In this document: in pieces, positions 8,313 through 16,605 of the stretch
Numbering within the stretch: the first letter of the stretch is position 1
How the letters are laid out: the number at the start of each line of letters is the position of its first letter
DNA from: Salipiger marinus
Lineage (GTDB): Bacteria; Pseudomonadota; Alphaproteobacteria; Rhodobacterales; Rhodobacteraceae
Direction: 5' to 3'
DNA length: 64,000 nt
NCBI RefSeq assembly: GCF_900100085.1
Contig: NZ_FNEJ01000008.1
Location: 124,001-188,000 of the forward strand
The notes under the pieces: model-generated
Databases searched by the model: none
What the model was told of the DNA's origin: nothing
What the model saw: only the letters and a program-made list of their open reading frames with translations
Made by a program: the position numbers and the translations under genes

Positions 8313-8328
8313 ATTTGGTATACCAAAT
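8313..8328. promoter_or_regulatory. Perfect 16-base palindromic operator ATTTGGTATACCAAAT
   Basis: ATTTGGTATACCAAAT is fully symmetric and shares the TGGTATACCA core with the site at 2519-2528. It lies in the 210-base divergent spacer between azlC (start 8189) and the IlvD-type dehydratase (start 8400). The pattern fits a GntR/FadR-family operator. The regulator itself is not in the window. Confidence 0.68.
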
Positions 8329-8399
8329 TGGGAAGCTGCTGCAAGAACGAGCGCGCCGGGAGGGGCGCGCGGAGGAGACCTAGCCAGAGGAAGCCAATC

Positions 8400-10181
8400 G
8401 TGTCCGATACACGCGCCAACAAGCGGTTCCGCTCTCAGGAGTGGTTCGACAACCCCAACAATCCGGGGATGACCGCGCTCTATGTCGAGCGCTACCAGAA
8501 TCAGGAATACATCCGCGACGAACTGCAGGGAGTAAAGCCGATCATCGGCATCGCCAATACTGGCTCCGACATCGCGCCCTGCAACAAGATCCACGTCTTT
8601 CTCATGGACCGGATCAAGGCGGGCATCCGCGAGGCGGGCGGGATTCCCATGGAATTTCCGGTGCACCCGATTCAGGAAACCGGCAAGCGCCCCACCGCAG
8701 CGCTGGACCGCAACCTTGCCTATCTGAGCCTTGTGGAGGTGCTGCACGGCTATCCGATCGACGGTGTCGTGCTGACCACCGGCTGTGACAAGACCACGCC
8801 TGCCATGCTGATGGGGGCCGCCACGGTGGACATTCCCGCCATCGCGCTGAACGGCGGTCCGATGCTGGACGGCTGGTGGAAGGGCAAGCGCGCCGGATCC
8901 GGCACCATCGTGTGGGAATCGCGCCGCCTGCTGTCCGAAGGCAAGATCGACTACGAAGAATTCATGAGCCGGGTCTGTTCCTCGGCGCCGTCGCTGGGCC
9001 ATTGCAACACCATGGGCACCGCGTCCACGATGAACGCCATGGCCGAGGCGCTTGGCATGTCGCTGACCGGCAACTCCGCCATTCCGGCGCCGTTCCGCGA
9101 GCGGATGTCGATGGCCTATCACACCGGCAAGCGCATCGTGGACATGGTGCTAGAGGATCTGAAACCCTCCGACATCCTGACCCGCGAAGCGTTCGAAAAC
9201 GCCATCGTGGTGAACGCGGCCATCGGCGGCTCCACCAACGCCCCGCCGCATCTTCAGGCCGTGGCGCGCCATGCCGGGGTAGAGCTGAACGTGAAGGACT
9301 GGGAGACGGTGGGCTTTGACGTGCCGCTGCTGGTCAACATGCAGCCTGCGGGCGAATATCTGGGCGAATCCTTCTATCGGGCGGGCGGCGTGCCTGCGGT
9401 GATGGAAGAGCTGCGCAAGGCGGGCCGCATCCATGAGGGGGCGATGACCGCCACCGGCAAGACCATGGGCGAGAACATCCGTGGTCTGGACAGCGAAGAC
9501 ACCGATGTCATCAAGACCTATGATGCGCCGATGCGGCTCAATTCCGGGTTCAAGGTGCTGTCGGGCAACCTGTTCGATTCCGCGCTGATGAAGACCAGCG
9601 TGATCTCCAAGGACTTTCAGGAACGCTTCCTGTCGCAGCCGGGGCAGGAGGGCGTCCTTGAAGCCCGCGCCATCGTCTTCGAGGGGCCGGAGGATTACCA
9701 CGACCGGATCAACGACCCGTCGCTGGAGATCGACGAGCACTGCATCCTGTTCATCCGCAATGTCGGCTGCGTGGGCTATCCCGGCTCCGCCGAGGTGGTG
9801 AACATGCAGCCGCCAGATGCGCTGATCCGTCAGGGCATCAACCACATGCCCACCGTGGGCGACGGGCGGCAGTCGGGCACTTCGGAAAGCCCGTCGATCC
9901 TCAACGCCTCGCCCGAGGCGGTGGTGGGCGGTGGTCTCGCCTATCTGAAAACCGGCGACACCGTGCGGCTGGATCTGAACGCCAGCACCATGAACGCGCT
10001 GGTGGATGATGCCGAATGGCAGGCCCGCAAGGACGCATGGACCCCGCCCGAGATCGTCAACCAGACGCCGTGGCAGGAGATCTATCGCAAGCATGTGGGC
10101 CAGCTGTCGGATGGCGGCTGTCTGGAACTGGCGACCGCCTATCAGAAAGTCGCCCGCGTGCTGCCGCGCGACAACCACTGA
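8400..10181 (+). CDS. IlvD/Edd family dehydratase, probably L-arabinonate-type sugar-acid dehydratase
   Basis: 593 residues from a GTG at 8400, preceded by AGAGGAAG at normal spacing. It is a [Fe-S] dehydratase of the IlvD/Edd family with cluster cysteines in NTGSDIAPCNK, TTGCDKTTPAMLMGAA and SLGHCNTMGTAST. The opening RFRSQEWFDNPNNPGMTALYVERY is typical of the pentonate/hexonate dehydratase branch (arabinonate, xylonate) and differs from the biosynthetic branched-chain IlvD. The reaction would turn an aldonate into its 2-keto-3-deoxy acid. The SDR gene follows after 49 bases on the same strand. Substrate choice between pentonates and other aldonates is open. Confidence 0.88.
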   Translation: MSDTRANKRFRSQEWFDNPNNPGMTALYVERYQNQEYIRDELQGVKPIIGIANTGSDIAPCNKIHVFLMDRIKAGIREAGGIPMEFPVHPIQETGKRPTAALDRNLAYLSLVEVLHGYPIDGVVLTTGCDKTTPAMLMGAATVDIPAIALNGGPMLDGWWKGKRAGSGTIVWESRRLLSEGKIDYEEFMSRVCSSAPSLGHCNTMGTASTMNAMAEALGMSLTGNSAIPAPFRERMSMAYHTGKRIVDMVLEDLKPSDILTREAFENAIVVNAAIGGSTNAPPHLQAVARHAGVELNVKDWETVGFDVPLLVNMQPAGEYLGESFYRAGGVPAVMEELRKAGRIHEGAMTATGKTMGENIRGLDSEDTDVIKTYDAPMRLNSGFKVLSGNLFDSALMKTSVISKDFQERFLSQPGQEGVLEARAIVFEGPEDYHDRINDPSLEIDEHCILFIRNVGCVGYPGSAEVVNMQPPDALIRQGINHMPTVGDGRQSGTSESPSILNASPEAVVGGGLAYLKTGDTVRLDLNASTMNALVDDAEWQARKDAWTPPEIVNQTPWQEIYRKHVGQLSDGGCLELATAYQKVARVLPRDNH

Positions 10182-10230
10182 ACGTGATGCGGGCTGGCTG
10201 GTCCAGCCCGCAACCCTTTGGGAGGATTGA

Positions 10231-10965
10231 ATGAAAACCATCATCATCACGGGCGCGGGCAGCGGCATCGGTCGCCTGACCGCCCGCCGGTTTCTGGCCG
10301 AGGGCTGGAAGGTCGGTCTGGTGGGCCGCCGCGAGGCGCCGCTGGCCGAGACCGCAGAAGGCCATGACAACGCGCTGATCCTGCCCTTTGACGTTTCCGA
10401 TCCGGCAGCGGTCGAGGCGGGCTTCGATCAGGCGATGCAGGCATGGGGCCGGATTGACGCGCTCTTCAACAATGCGGGCGTCAACGTCAAGGCGGGCATG
10501 ATCGACGAGGTGCCGGCGGAGGACTGGCTGAACCTCTGTTCCATCAACATCACCGGCATGTTCCTGTGTGCCCGCGCCGCCTTTGGCGCGATGCGCCGTC
10601 AGGATCCGCAGGGCGGCCGCATCATCAACAACGGCTCGGTGTCGGCACAGGTGCCGCGCTGGGGCTCGGCCCCCTATACCACGTCGAAACACGCGGTCAC
10701 CGGCCTGACCCGGTCGCTGTCGCTGGACGGGCGCGCCTTCAACATCGCCTGCGGCCAGATCGACATCGGCAACGCCCTGACCGACATGGCGGTGAAGATG
10801 ACCCAAGGCGTGCCGCAGGCCGATGGCTCCATCGCGGTGGAGCCGGTGATGGACGCGGATCACGTGGCCAGCACCGTCATGCACATGGCCTCGCTGCCGC
10901 TGGAGGCGAATGTGCAGTTCGTCACCGTGATGGCCAGCGCCATGCCCTATATCGGTCGCGGCTGA
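10231..10965 (+). CDS. SDR family oxidoreductase
   Basis: A 244-residue short-chain dehydrogenase with TGAGSGIGRLTARRF (cofactor), FNNAGVN, the serine in NNGSVSAQ and YTTSKHAV (Tyr-Lys). GGGAGGATTGA precedes the ATG. It is the second gene after the aldonate dehydratase and probably oxidises the sugar, or reduces an intermediate, in the same pathway. The C-terminus LEANVQFVTVMASAMPYIGRG differs from the first SDR of this island, so the two are not recent duplicates. Confidence 0.82.
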   Translation: MKTIIITGAGSGIGRLTARRFLAEGWKVGLVGRREAPLAETAEGHDNALILPFDVSDPAAVEAGFDQAMQAWGRIDALFNNAGVNVKAGMIDEVPAEDWLNLCSINITGMFLCARAAFGAMRRQDPQGGRIINNGSVSAQVPRWGSAPYTTSKHAVTGLTRSLSLDGRAFNIACGQIDIGNALTDMAVKMTQGVPQADGSIAVEPVMDADHVASTVMHMASLPLEANVQFVTVMASAMPYIGRG

Positions 10966-10987
10966 CCCCGGTTTCCGGCAAGGTCTG

Positions 10988-11014
10988 ACGCCCCCGCAGC
11001 GGCTGCGGGGGCGT
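10988..11014. terminator. Strong hairpin between convergent SDR and DMT genes
   Basis: Perfect 13-base arms ACGCCCCCGCAGC and GCTGCGGGGGCGT are separated by one base. They sit between convergent genes and could end transcription from both sides. There is no long T run. Confidence 0.6.
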
Positions 11015-11030
11015 TGGCCTGTCTGGCGTG

Positions 11031-11930
11031 CTACCGCCGGAGCCGGGCCAGAACCCGCCCGTCAATGGCCAGAAGCCCCGCACCGATCAGCGCCAGCCCG
11101 GCATAGTGTCGCCCCGCCAGAGTTTCGCCCAAGAACAGCGCCCCCAGCAGGATGGCGCTGGCCGGGATCAGCAGGGTGACAAGGGCCGTGTTGACCGCCC
11201 CCGCCGAGGCTAAGAGCCTGAAGAAGATCACATAAGCCAGTGCTGTGGACACGAAGGCCAGCGCCGCCACCGCCAGCACCACGGCAAGGCTGGGGGCGGG
11301 CAGGGTCCATGGCCGGTCAACCAGCGCCGCCACCGGCGCCATCATCAGCGTTGTCGCGACAAGCTGGCCAAGCGCCACCTGCGCCGCACTCAGCCCCATG
11401 GTCCGGAACCTGCGGCCATAGGTGGCGGCAAGCCCGTAGGACAGCGCCGCCCCAAGGCAGGCCAGCATCCCGGCCAGTGCAAAGCCCGTGCCGTCCAGCA
11501 GCCCGCCGCCCATCAGCACCACGACCCCGGCAAAGCCGAAGCCGATGCCCGCCGCCTTGTTCGCGGCCATCCGTTCGTCGGCCAGCAGCAGATGCGCGGC
11601 GAGAATGGCAAAGATCGGTGTGGTCGCGTTCAGGATCGAGGCAAGACCGCTGGGAATCACCGTCTGCGCCCAGAACAGCAGGCTGAAGGGCAGGAGGTTG
11701 TTCAGCAGCCCCATGATCAGAAAGATGGGGATGGTCCGGCCCCGGAACGGCCAGCGCTCGCCGCCAAGCCGCAGCACCCCCACCAGCGCCAGTGCCGCAA
11801 GCCCGGTCCGGGCCAGCACCACCGTCAGCGGCGGCAGTTCCGTCACCGCAACGGCGGCGAAAAAGAACGCACCCCCCCAGAGAAAGGACAGCAGCAGCAG
11901 CAGCCCCCAGTCCCGTAGTCCCATCCGCAT
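11031..11930 (-). CDS. DMT family transporter (EamA)
   Basis: A 299-residue protein with two EamA repeats and about ten membrane segments. The N-terminal repeat begins GLLLLLSFLWGGAFFFAAVAV, and the second ends with TALVTLLIPASAILLGALFLGE, the conserved EamA motif. The ATG at 11930 gives the family length. The longer open frame upstream reads through the divergent promoter and was rejected. Such proteins export metabolites or amino acids, but the substrate cannot be inferred. It is divergent from the Ada-like gene with a 126-base spacer. Confidence 0.85.
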   Translation of the reverse strand: MRMGLRDWGLLLLLSFLWGGAFFFAAVAVTELPPLTVVLARTGLAALALVGVLRLGGERWPFRGRTIPIFLIMGLLNNLLPFSLLFWAQTVIPSGLASILNATTPIFAILAAHLLLADERMAANKAAGIGFGFAGVVVLMGGGLLDGTGFALAGMLACLGAALSYGLAATYGRRFRTMGLSAAQVALGQLVATTLMMAPVAALVDRPWTLPAPSLAVVLAVAALAFVSTALAYVIFFRLLASAGAVNTALVTLLIPASAILLGALFLGETLAGRHYAGLALIGAGLLAIDGRVLARLRR

Positions 11931-12056
11931 CCTGTCTGTCCCCGTCCGTGTCGTTGCGCAGGGCTTACCCGCTCTGCCGCCTGTGGTCTGGCCGTTTTCG
12001 GACCTCATCCTCCGGCATGGCTCGTCAGCGCGGCGGAGCGGGCGTAACCTGCACCC

Positions 12057-12620
12057 ATGCTTGATTTCGACACCTGCAACGAGGCCCGGCTGCGGCGCGA
12101 TCCGACCTATGACGGGGTGTTCTTCACCGCCGTCCGGACCACCGGCATCTACTGCCGTCCGGTCTGTCCGGTAAAGCCGCCGCTGACCCGGAATGTCAGC
12201 TATTTTCCCAGCGCCGCCGCCGCCGAGCGCGCAGGCTATCGGCCCTGCCTGCGCTGCCGCCCGGAAACCGCGCCGTTCTGCCCGGCGTGGAAGGGCACGC
12301 GCAGCACCGTGGAACGGGCGCTGAAGATGATCGAAGAGGGGGCGCTGGACCACGGGTCGGTCGAGGCGCTGGCGCTGCGGCTCGGGATCGGCAGCCGCCA
12401 TCTGTCGCGGCTGTTCCTGCGGCATGTCGGGGCGTCGCCGGTCCAGACCGCCCTGACGCTGCGCATCGGGCGGGCCAAGCGCCTGCTGGACGCCACCGAT
12501 CTGCCGCTGACCGACATCGCCTTTCAGTCCGGGTTCGGCAGCGTCCGCAGCTTCAACGCCGCCTTCCTGCGGCTTTATGGCCGCAGCCCCTCGCAGCTGC
12601 GCCGTCCGAAGACGCCGTGA
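12057..12620 (+). CDS. Short Ada-like regulator: Ada zinc domain plus AraC-type HTH, no methyltransferase domain
   Basis: 187 residues. Residues 1-75 match the Ada N-terminal zinc domain: Cys33 and Cys37 in IYCRPVCP, and Cys64 and Cys67 in CLRCRPE, are the four zinc ligands. One of these cysteines takes the methyl group from methylphosphotriesters in E. coli Ada. Residues about 85-185 are an AraC-type double HTH (ALALRLGIGSRHLSRLFLRHVG, DIAFQSGFGSVRSFNAAF). The O6-methylguanine methyltransferase domain of full Ada and the AlkA domain of Ada-AlkA fusions are both absent. It probably senses DNA methylation damage and activates repair genes elsewhere, but no repair gene is adjacent. Confidence 0.85.
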   Translation: MLDFDTCNEARLRRDPTYDGVFFTAVRTTGIYCRPVCPVKPPLTRNVSYFPSAAAAERAGYRPCLRCRPETAPFCPAWKGTRSTVERALKMIEEGALDHGSVEALALRLGIGSRHLSRLFLRHVGASPVQTALTLRIGRAKRLLDATDLPLTDIAFQSGFGSVRSFNAAFLRLYGRSPSQLRRPKTP

Positions 12621-12628
12621 CGGGCGGT

Positions 12629-12650
12629 GGCCCCGCGTCGCCGCGGGGCC
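12629..12650. terminator. Hairpin between convergent Ada-like gene and ald
   Basis: Stem GGCCCCGCG (12629-12637) pairs with CGCGGGGCC (12642-12650) around a four-base loop, in the 36-base gap between convergent genes. A TT follows on the plus strand but no long T run. Confidence 0.5.
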
Positions 12651-12656
12651 TTGGCC

Positions 12657-13772
12657 TCAGGCCAGCGCCTCCTCGGGCGTGATCGCGGGCAGCGACAGGG
12701 CCGCAGCCACGGCGCCATTGGTCAGCTGCCCCGCATGCACGTTCAGCCCCCCGCGCAGATGCGGATCCTCGGCGCAGGCGGTGCGCCAGCCCTTGTCGGC
12801 AAGGGCCAGCAGGAAGGGCAGGGTGGCATTGCCAAGCGCAAGGGTCGAACTGCGTGGCACGGCGCCCGGCATGTTGGCCACGCAGTAATGCTGGATGCCG
12901 TCGACGGTATAGACCGGATCGTCATGGGTGGTGGCGCGCGAAGTCTCGAAACAGCCGCCCTGATCGATGGCCACATCGACCAGAACCGCGCCCGGCTTCA
13001 TGTCGCGCAGCCCGTCGCGGGTCACCAGTTTGGGGGCGGCGGCGCCGGGGATCAGCACCGCGCCAATCACCATATCCGCGCCCGACACCAGCTCTGTGGT
13101 GCTGCCTTCGGTGGAATAGCGGGTCTTGAACAGGCTGCCGAAGGCCTCGTCAAGCTGCCGCAGCCGGGGCAGCGACCGGTCGAGCACGGTCACATCCGCG
13201 CCCATTCCGGCGGCGATGCGCGCCGCATGGGTGCCGACCACGCCGCCGCCCAGCACCACGACCTGCGCGGGCCCGACGCCGGGCACGCCGCCCATCAGCA
13301 CGCCGCGTCCGCCATTGGCCTTCTGCAGCGCCCAAGCCCCCATCTGCGGCGCAAGCCGCCCCGCCACCTCGGACATGGGCGCCAGCAGCGGCAGCCCGCC
13401 CCGGGCATCGGTCACCGTCTCATAGGCGATGCAGGTGGCGCCGGAGGCGAGCAGATCGCGGGTCTGGTCGGGATCGGGGGCAAGGTGCAGATAGGTGAAC
13501 AGCAGCTGGCCTTCGGACAGCTGCGCGCGCTCTGGCGCCTGCGGTTCCTTGACCTTGACAATCAGTTCGGCCTCGGCCCAGATCTGCGCGGCGCTGTCGG
13601 CGATCTGCGCGCCTGCGGCGGTGTAATCTTCATCAGTGAATCCCGCGCCAAGCCCGGCGCCCGCCTGCACGAGCACCTGATGGCCATGGGCCACCACCTC
13701 GCGCGCGGCATGGGGCGTCAGGCCGACGCGGTATTCCTGCGGCTTGATTTCTGCCGGACATCCGATCTTCAT
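12657..13772 (-). CDS. ald: Alanine dehydrogenase
   Basis: 371 residues, the standard length for NAD-dependent L-alanine dehydrogenase, which interconverts alanine with pyruvate and ammonia. It starts MKIGCPAEIKPQEYRVGLTPHAA, with the substrate-binding Arg and the EIK(P)xExR(V)G(L)TP motif. K in VKVKEPQ is the conserved lysine, and VVVLGGGVVGTHAARIAAGMGADVTVLD is the NAD-binding Rossmann motif. GGAGGAG lies before the ATG. The divergent Lrp-type gene next door is the usual ald activator, so alanine-responsive control is expected. Confidence 0.95.
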   Translation of the reverse strand: MKIGCPAEIKPQEYRVGLTPHAAREVVAHGHQVLVQAGAGLGAGFTDEDYTAAGAQIADSAAQIWAEAELIVKVKEPQAPERAQLSEGQLLFTYLHLAPDPDQTRDLLASGATCIAYETVTDARGGLPLLAPMSEVAGRLAPQMGAWALQKANGGRGVLMGGVPGVGPAQVVVLGGGVVGTHAARIAAGMGADVTVLDRSLPRLRQLDEAFGSLFKTRYSTEGSTTELVSGADMVIGAVLIPGAAAPKLVTRDGLRDMKPGAVLVDVAIDQGGCFETSRATTHDDPVYTVDGIQHYCVANMPGAVPRSSTLALGNATLPFLLALADKGWRTACAEDPHLRGGLNVHAGQLTNGAVAAALSLPAITPEEALA

Positions 13773-13867
13773 GGTGTTTCTCCTCCCGTGGGGCTGTTGT
13801 GCCTGTCAGGATGCGCCGCGTGGCTTGCAATTTCCTTGCGGATTTGCTGCGTAGGGCGCGAGGTTCC

Positions 13868-13882
13868 TCGAAGGATCTTCGA
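13868..13882. promoter_or_regulatory. Inverted repeat TCGAAG-GAT-CTTCGA in the ald/aldR spacer
   Basis: A perfect 6-3-6 inverted repeat lies 31 bases before the Lrp-type gene and about 95 bases before ald. Lrp-family sites are often short inverted repeats of this size, so it is a candidate binding site for the neighbouring regulator. Confidence 0.45.
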
Positions 13883-13913
13883 TGGACCGTCCCTTGAACG
13901 AAAGAAGCTGTCA

Positions 13914-14372
13914 ATGACGCTGGATGAAACCGACCTGCGCATCCTGCGCGCGCTGCAACGGAGCGGGCGCATGTCCAATGCCGAACTTTCGGACAAGGTG
14001 AACCTGTCGGCCTCGGCCTGTCACCGCCGGGTGCAGCGGCTGGAAAGCGAAGGCTATATCCGCGATTATGTCGCGCTGCTGGATGCGCGCAAGCTGAACC
14101 TGCCCACCACGGTCTTTGTGGAAATCACGCTGAGCGCGCAGGCGGACGAGGTGCTGGACGCCTTTGAAAAGGCAGTGTCGCGGGTGCCGGACGTGCTGGA
14201 ATGTCACCTGATGGCGGGCACGGCGGATTACATCCTCAAGGTGGTGGCCGAGGATACCGAGGATTTTGCCCGCATCCACCGGCAGCATCTGACCCGGCTG
14301 CCGGGGGTGGCGCAGATGCAGTCAAGCTTTGCGCTGCGCACGGTGTTCAAGACCACGGCGCTGCCGGTCTGA
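13914..14372 (+). CDS. Lrp/AsnC family transcriptional regulator, probable ald activator
   Basis: 152 residues: an N-terminal HTH (LDETDLRILRALQRSGRMSNAELSDKVNLSASACHRRVQRLESEGYI) followed by the RAM ligand-binding domain with the GTADYILKVVAEDTEDF segment. Length and domain order are those of AldR/Lrp. It is divergent from ald with a 141-base spacer, the arrangement in which such regulators control alanine dehydrogenase. The downstream GMC oxidoreductase starts 22 bases after its stop and may be read through. Confidence 0.92.
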   Translation: MTLDETDLRILRALQRSGRMSNAELSDKVNLSASACHRRVQRLESEGYIRDYVALLDARKLNLPTTVFVEITLSAQADEVLDAFEKAVSRVPDVLECHLMAGTADYILKVVAEDTEDFARIHRQHLTRLPGVAQMQSSFALRTVFKTTALPV

Positions 14373-14394
14373 GCGCATCACGGGAGGAGGGGAC

Positions 14395-15987
14395 ATGAGC
14401 TGGGATCACATCATCGTCGGCGCGGGCAGCGCGGGCTGCGTGCTGGCCAAGCGGCTGGCCGAAGGCGGGCGCCGGGTGCTGCTGCTGGAGGCGGGCGGGC
14501 GCGACAGCTATCCGTGGATCCATATCCCCATGGGCTATCTTTACTGCATCAACAACCCGCGCACCGACTGGTGTTTCCGCACCGCGCCAGAGCCGGGTCT
14601 GGGCGGGCGGTCGCTGCTCTATCCGCGCGGCAAGGTGCTGGGCGGCTGTTCGTCGATCAACGGCATGCTCTATCTGCGCGGGCAGGCGGCGGATTATGAC
14701 GGCTGGCGGCAGATGGGCCTGACCGGCTGGGGCTGGGAGGACGTGCTGCCGCTGTTCCGCCGCTCCGAGGATTTTGTCGAGGGCGAGAGCGAGTTTCACG
14801 GCGCGGGCGGCGAGTGGCGGGTGGAGAACCAGCGCCTGCGCTGGCAGGTGCTGGATGACTGGCGCGAGGCCGCCCATCAGGAGGGTCTGCCCAAGACCCG
14901 CGATTTCAACACCGGCGACAACGAGGGCGTCGGCTATTTCCGGGTGAACCAGCGCAACGGCTGGCGGCTGAACACCGCCAAGGCGTTCCTGCGCAGCACC
15001 CGCAGCGACCGGCTCAAGGTCGAGGTGAACGCCGAAGCCACCCGCCTGCTGCTGGAGGGGCGGCGCGTGGTGGGCGTGGAATACCTGCAGGATGGCGTCA
15101 CCCATCAGGTGCGGGCAGAGGCGGAGGTGATCCTGTCGGCGGGGGCGATCAAGTCGCCGCATCTGCTGATGCTGTCGGGCATCGGGCCCGCCGAGCATCT
15201 GCGCGCGCAGGGCATCGCGGTGGTTGAGGACATGCCGGGTGTGGGCCAGAACCTGCAGGACCATCTGCAGCTGCGCTGCGCGTGGCGGCTGACGGGGGCG
15301 CGCACGCTCAACACGCTGGCCAATTCACTCTGGGGCAAGGGGCTGATCGGGCTGGATTACCTGCTGCGCCGCCGGGGGCCGATGTCGATGGCGCCGTCGC
15401 AGCTGGGGGCCTTCTCGCGCTCGCGCGAGGGGCTGGAGACGCCGGATCTGGAATATCATGTGCAGCCGCTGTCGCTGGATGCCTTCGGCTCGCCGCTGCA
15501 TCGCTGGCCCGCGCTGACCGCCAGCGTCTGCAATCTGCGCCCGGAAAGCCGGGGCGAGGTGCGGCTGGCCTCGGCGGATCCGCGGGCGGCCCCGGTGATC
15601 GCGCCCAATTACCTGTCGACGCCGGGGGATCTGCGGGTGGCGGCGGATGCGATCCGGCAGGTGCGGCGGATCATGGGTCAGCCCGCCATGGCGCGCTACC
15701 GCCCCGAGGAGATGGCGCCGGGGCTGGAGTTCCAGACCGAGGCAGAGCTGCATCAGGCGGCGGGCCGGGTGGGCACCACGATCTTTCACCCGGTGGGCAC
15801 GCTGCGCATGGGCACCGATGCGGCGGCACCTTTGGACGGGGCGCTGCGGCTGCGTGGCGTTGACGGCCTGCGCGTGGTGGATGCCAGCGTCATGCCGCGC
15901 ATCCCGTCGGGCAACACCAACGCGCCGACGATCATGATCGCCGAAAAGGCGGCGGAGATGATGCTGCATCCCGGCGCGGGAACCTGA
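14395..15987 (+). CDS. GMC family oxidoreductase (choline dehydrogenase-like)
   Basis: A 530-residue FAD enzyme with the N-terminal dinucleotide motif DHIIVGAGSAGCVLAKRL. It has the two GMC signatures, GKVLGGCSSINGMLYLRG and GAIKSPHLLMLSGIGP, and a C-terminal catalytic block HPVGTLRMG...VVDASVMPRIPSGNTNAPTIMIAEKAA. BetA and other alcohol dehydrogenases share this layout. No betaine aldehyde dehydrogenase, BetI or choline transporter is adjacent, so choline is not assured and another alcohol is possible. GGGAGGAGGGG precedes the ATG. Confidence 0.88.
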   Translation: MSWDHIIVGAGSAGCVLAKRLAEGGRRVLLLEAGGRDSYPWIHIPMGYLYCINNPRTDWCFRTAPEPGLGGRSLLYPRGKVLGGCSSINGMLYLRGQAADYDGWRQMGLTGWGWEDVLPLFRRSEDFVEGESEFHGAGGEWRVENQRLRWQVLDDWREAAHQEGLPKTRDFNTGDNEGVGYFRVNQRNGWRLNTAKAFLRSTRSDRLKVEVNAEATRLLLEGRRVVGVEYLQDGVTHQVRAEAEVILSAGAIKSPHLLMLSGIGPAEHLRAQGIAVVEDMPGVGQNLQDHLQLRCAWRLTGARTLNTLANSLWGKGLIGLDYLLRRRGPMSMAPSQLGAFSRSREGLETPDLEYHVQPLSLDAFGSPLHRWPALTASVCNLRPESRGEVRLASADPRAAPVIAPNYLSTPGDLRVAADAIRQVRRIMGQPAMARYRPEEMAPGLEFQTEAELHQAAGRVGTTIFHPVGTLRMGTDAAAPLDGALRLRGVDGLRVVDASVMPRIPSGNTNAPTIMIAEKAAEMMLHPGAGT

Positions 15988-16035
15988 TAGACTGGCGCGG
16001 GTTGAGCCTGATGCTGCCCTGACCGGAGAGAGAGA

Positions 16036-16350
16036 ATGAAAATCCTGCCCCTGTGCGCCCTGCTGCTTTGTGCGGGCCCGGCCTTTGCCGACAGTTTTAC
16101 GGTCTATGAAGACACGCTGCCCGCCGGGGTCACTGGCCCGGTGAAGCTGTTTTCGGTGATGGATGTGAACCGCAGCAACGTGCTGGAGCCCACCGAGATT
16201 CGCGCGGCCTTTGGCCCTGCCGCGCGGGAGGCGATCATGAGCTTTGACGCCAATGGCGACGGGCGGCTGACCCGGACCGAGCTGCGCGCCTATACCGATC
16301 TGGGCACGGGCGGCCCGGCGGGCGCGCTGATCGAGCGCGTGCGCGGCTGA
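16036..16350 (+). CDS. Small exported EF-hand protein
   Basis: 104 residues with an N-terminal signal peptide (MKILPLCALLLCAGPAFA, cleavage expected after FA or AFA). Two EF-hand-like loops follow. The second, DANGDGRLTRTEL, is canonical, while the first, DVNRSNVLEPTEI, has a weakened loop. It is expected in the periplasm as a calcium-binding protein of unknown function. GGAGAGAGAG lies before the ATG. It stands alone between the GMC gene and a hairpin repeat. Confidence 0.75.
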   Translation: MKILPLCALLLCAGPAFADSFTVYEDTLPAGVTGPVKLFSVMDVNRSNVLEPTEIRAAFGPAAREAIMSFDANGDGRLTRTELRAYTDLGTGGPAGALIERVRG

Positions 16351-16361
16351 AAGGCAAGGGA

Positions 16362-16422
16362 GGGGGCGCTGCCCCCTCTGCGGCTTTGCCGCATTCACCC
16401 CCGGAGTTCAGGGGCAAGATGA
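16362..16422. repeat. Hairpin intergenic repeat (GGGGGCGCTGCCCCC family)
   Basis: GGGGGCGCTGCCCCC (16362-16376) is followed by the small hairpin GCGGCTTTGCCGC and the tail CCCCCGGAGTTCAGGGGCAAGATGAA. The same head and tail occur before urtE (60883-61078), and a related head lies before urtC (63799). It may also act as a terminator between the EF-hand gene and the convergent ccoS. Confidence 0.75.
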
Positions 16423-16439
16423 AGCGGCGGGCCGGGCTG

Positions 16440-16601
16440 TCAATCCGGCGGCGGGGCCTTGTCATACTGGCCGGACAGGATGCGCTGCGCGTCGCCATCG
16501 GGATCGTCATATTGCCGCGATCTGACGGTGAAGATGAAGAAAACGAGGCCAAGCCCACCGAGCAGCAGCGAGATCGGAATCAGGAAAGCAAGCACGTTCA
16601 T
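16440..16601 (-). CDS. ccoS: cbb3-type cytochrome oxidase assembly protein CcoS
   Basis: A 53-residue protein read on the minus strand from the ATG at 16601: MNVLAFLIPISLLLGGLG, then VFFIFTVRSRQYDDPDGDAQRIL. One membrane segment plus the short DDPxGDAxRIL tail is the CcoS/FixS signature. CcoS is needed with CcoI for copper and cofactor delivery during cbb3 oxidase maturation. It starts four bases after the ccoI stop and is the last gene of ccoGHIS. Confidence 0.92.
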   Translation of the reverse strand: MNVLAFLIPISLLLGGLGLVFFIFTVRSRQYDDPDGDAQRILSGQYDKAPPPD

Positions 16602-16605
16602 CGGA

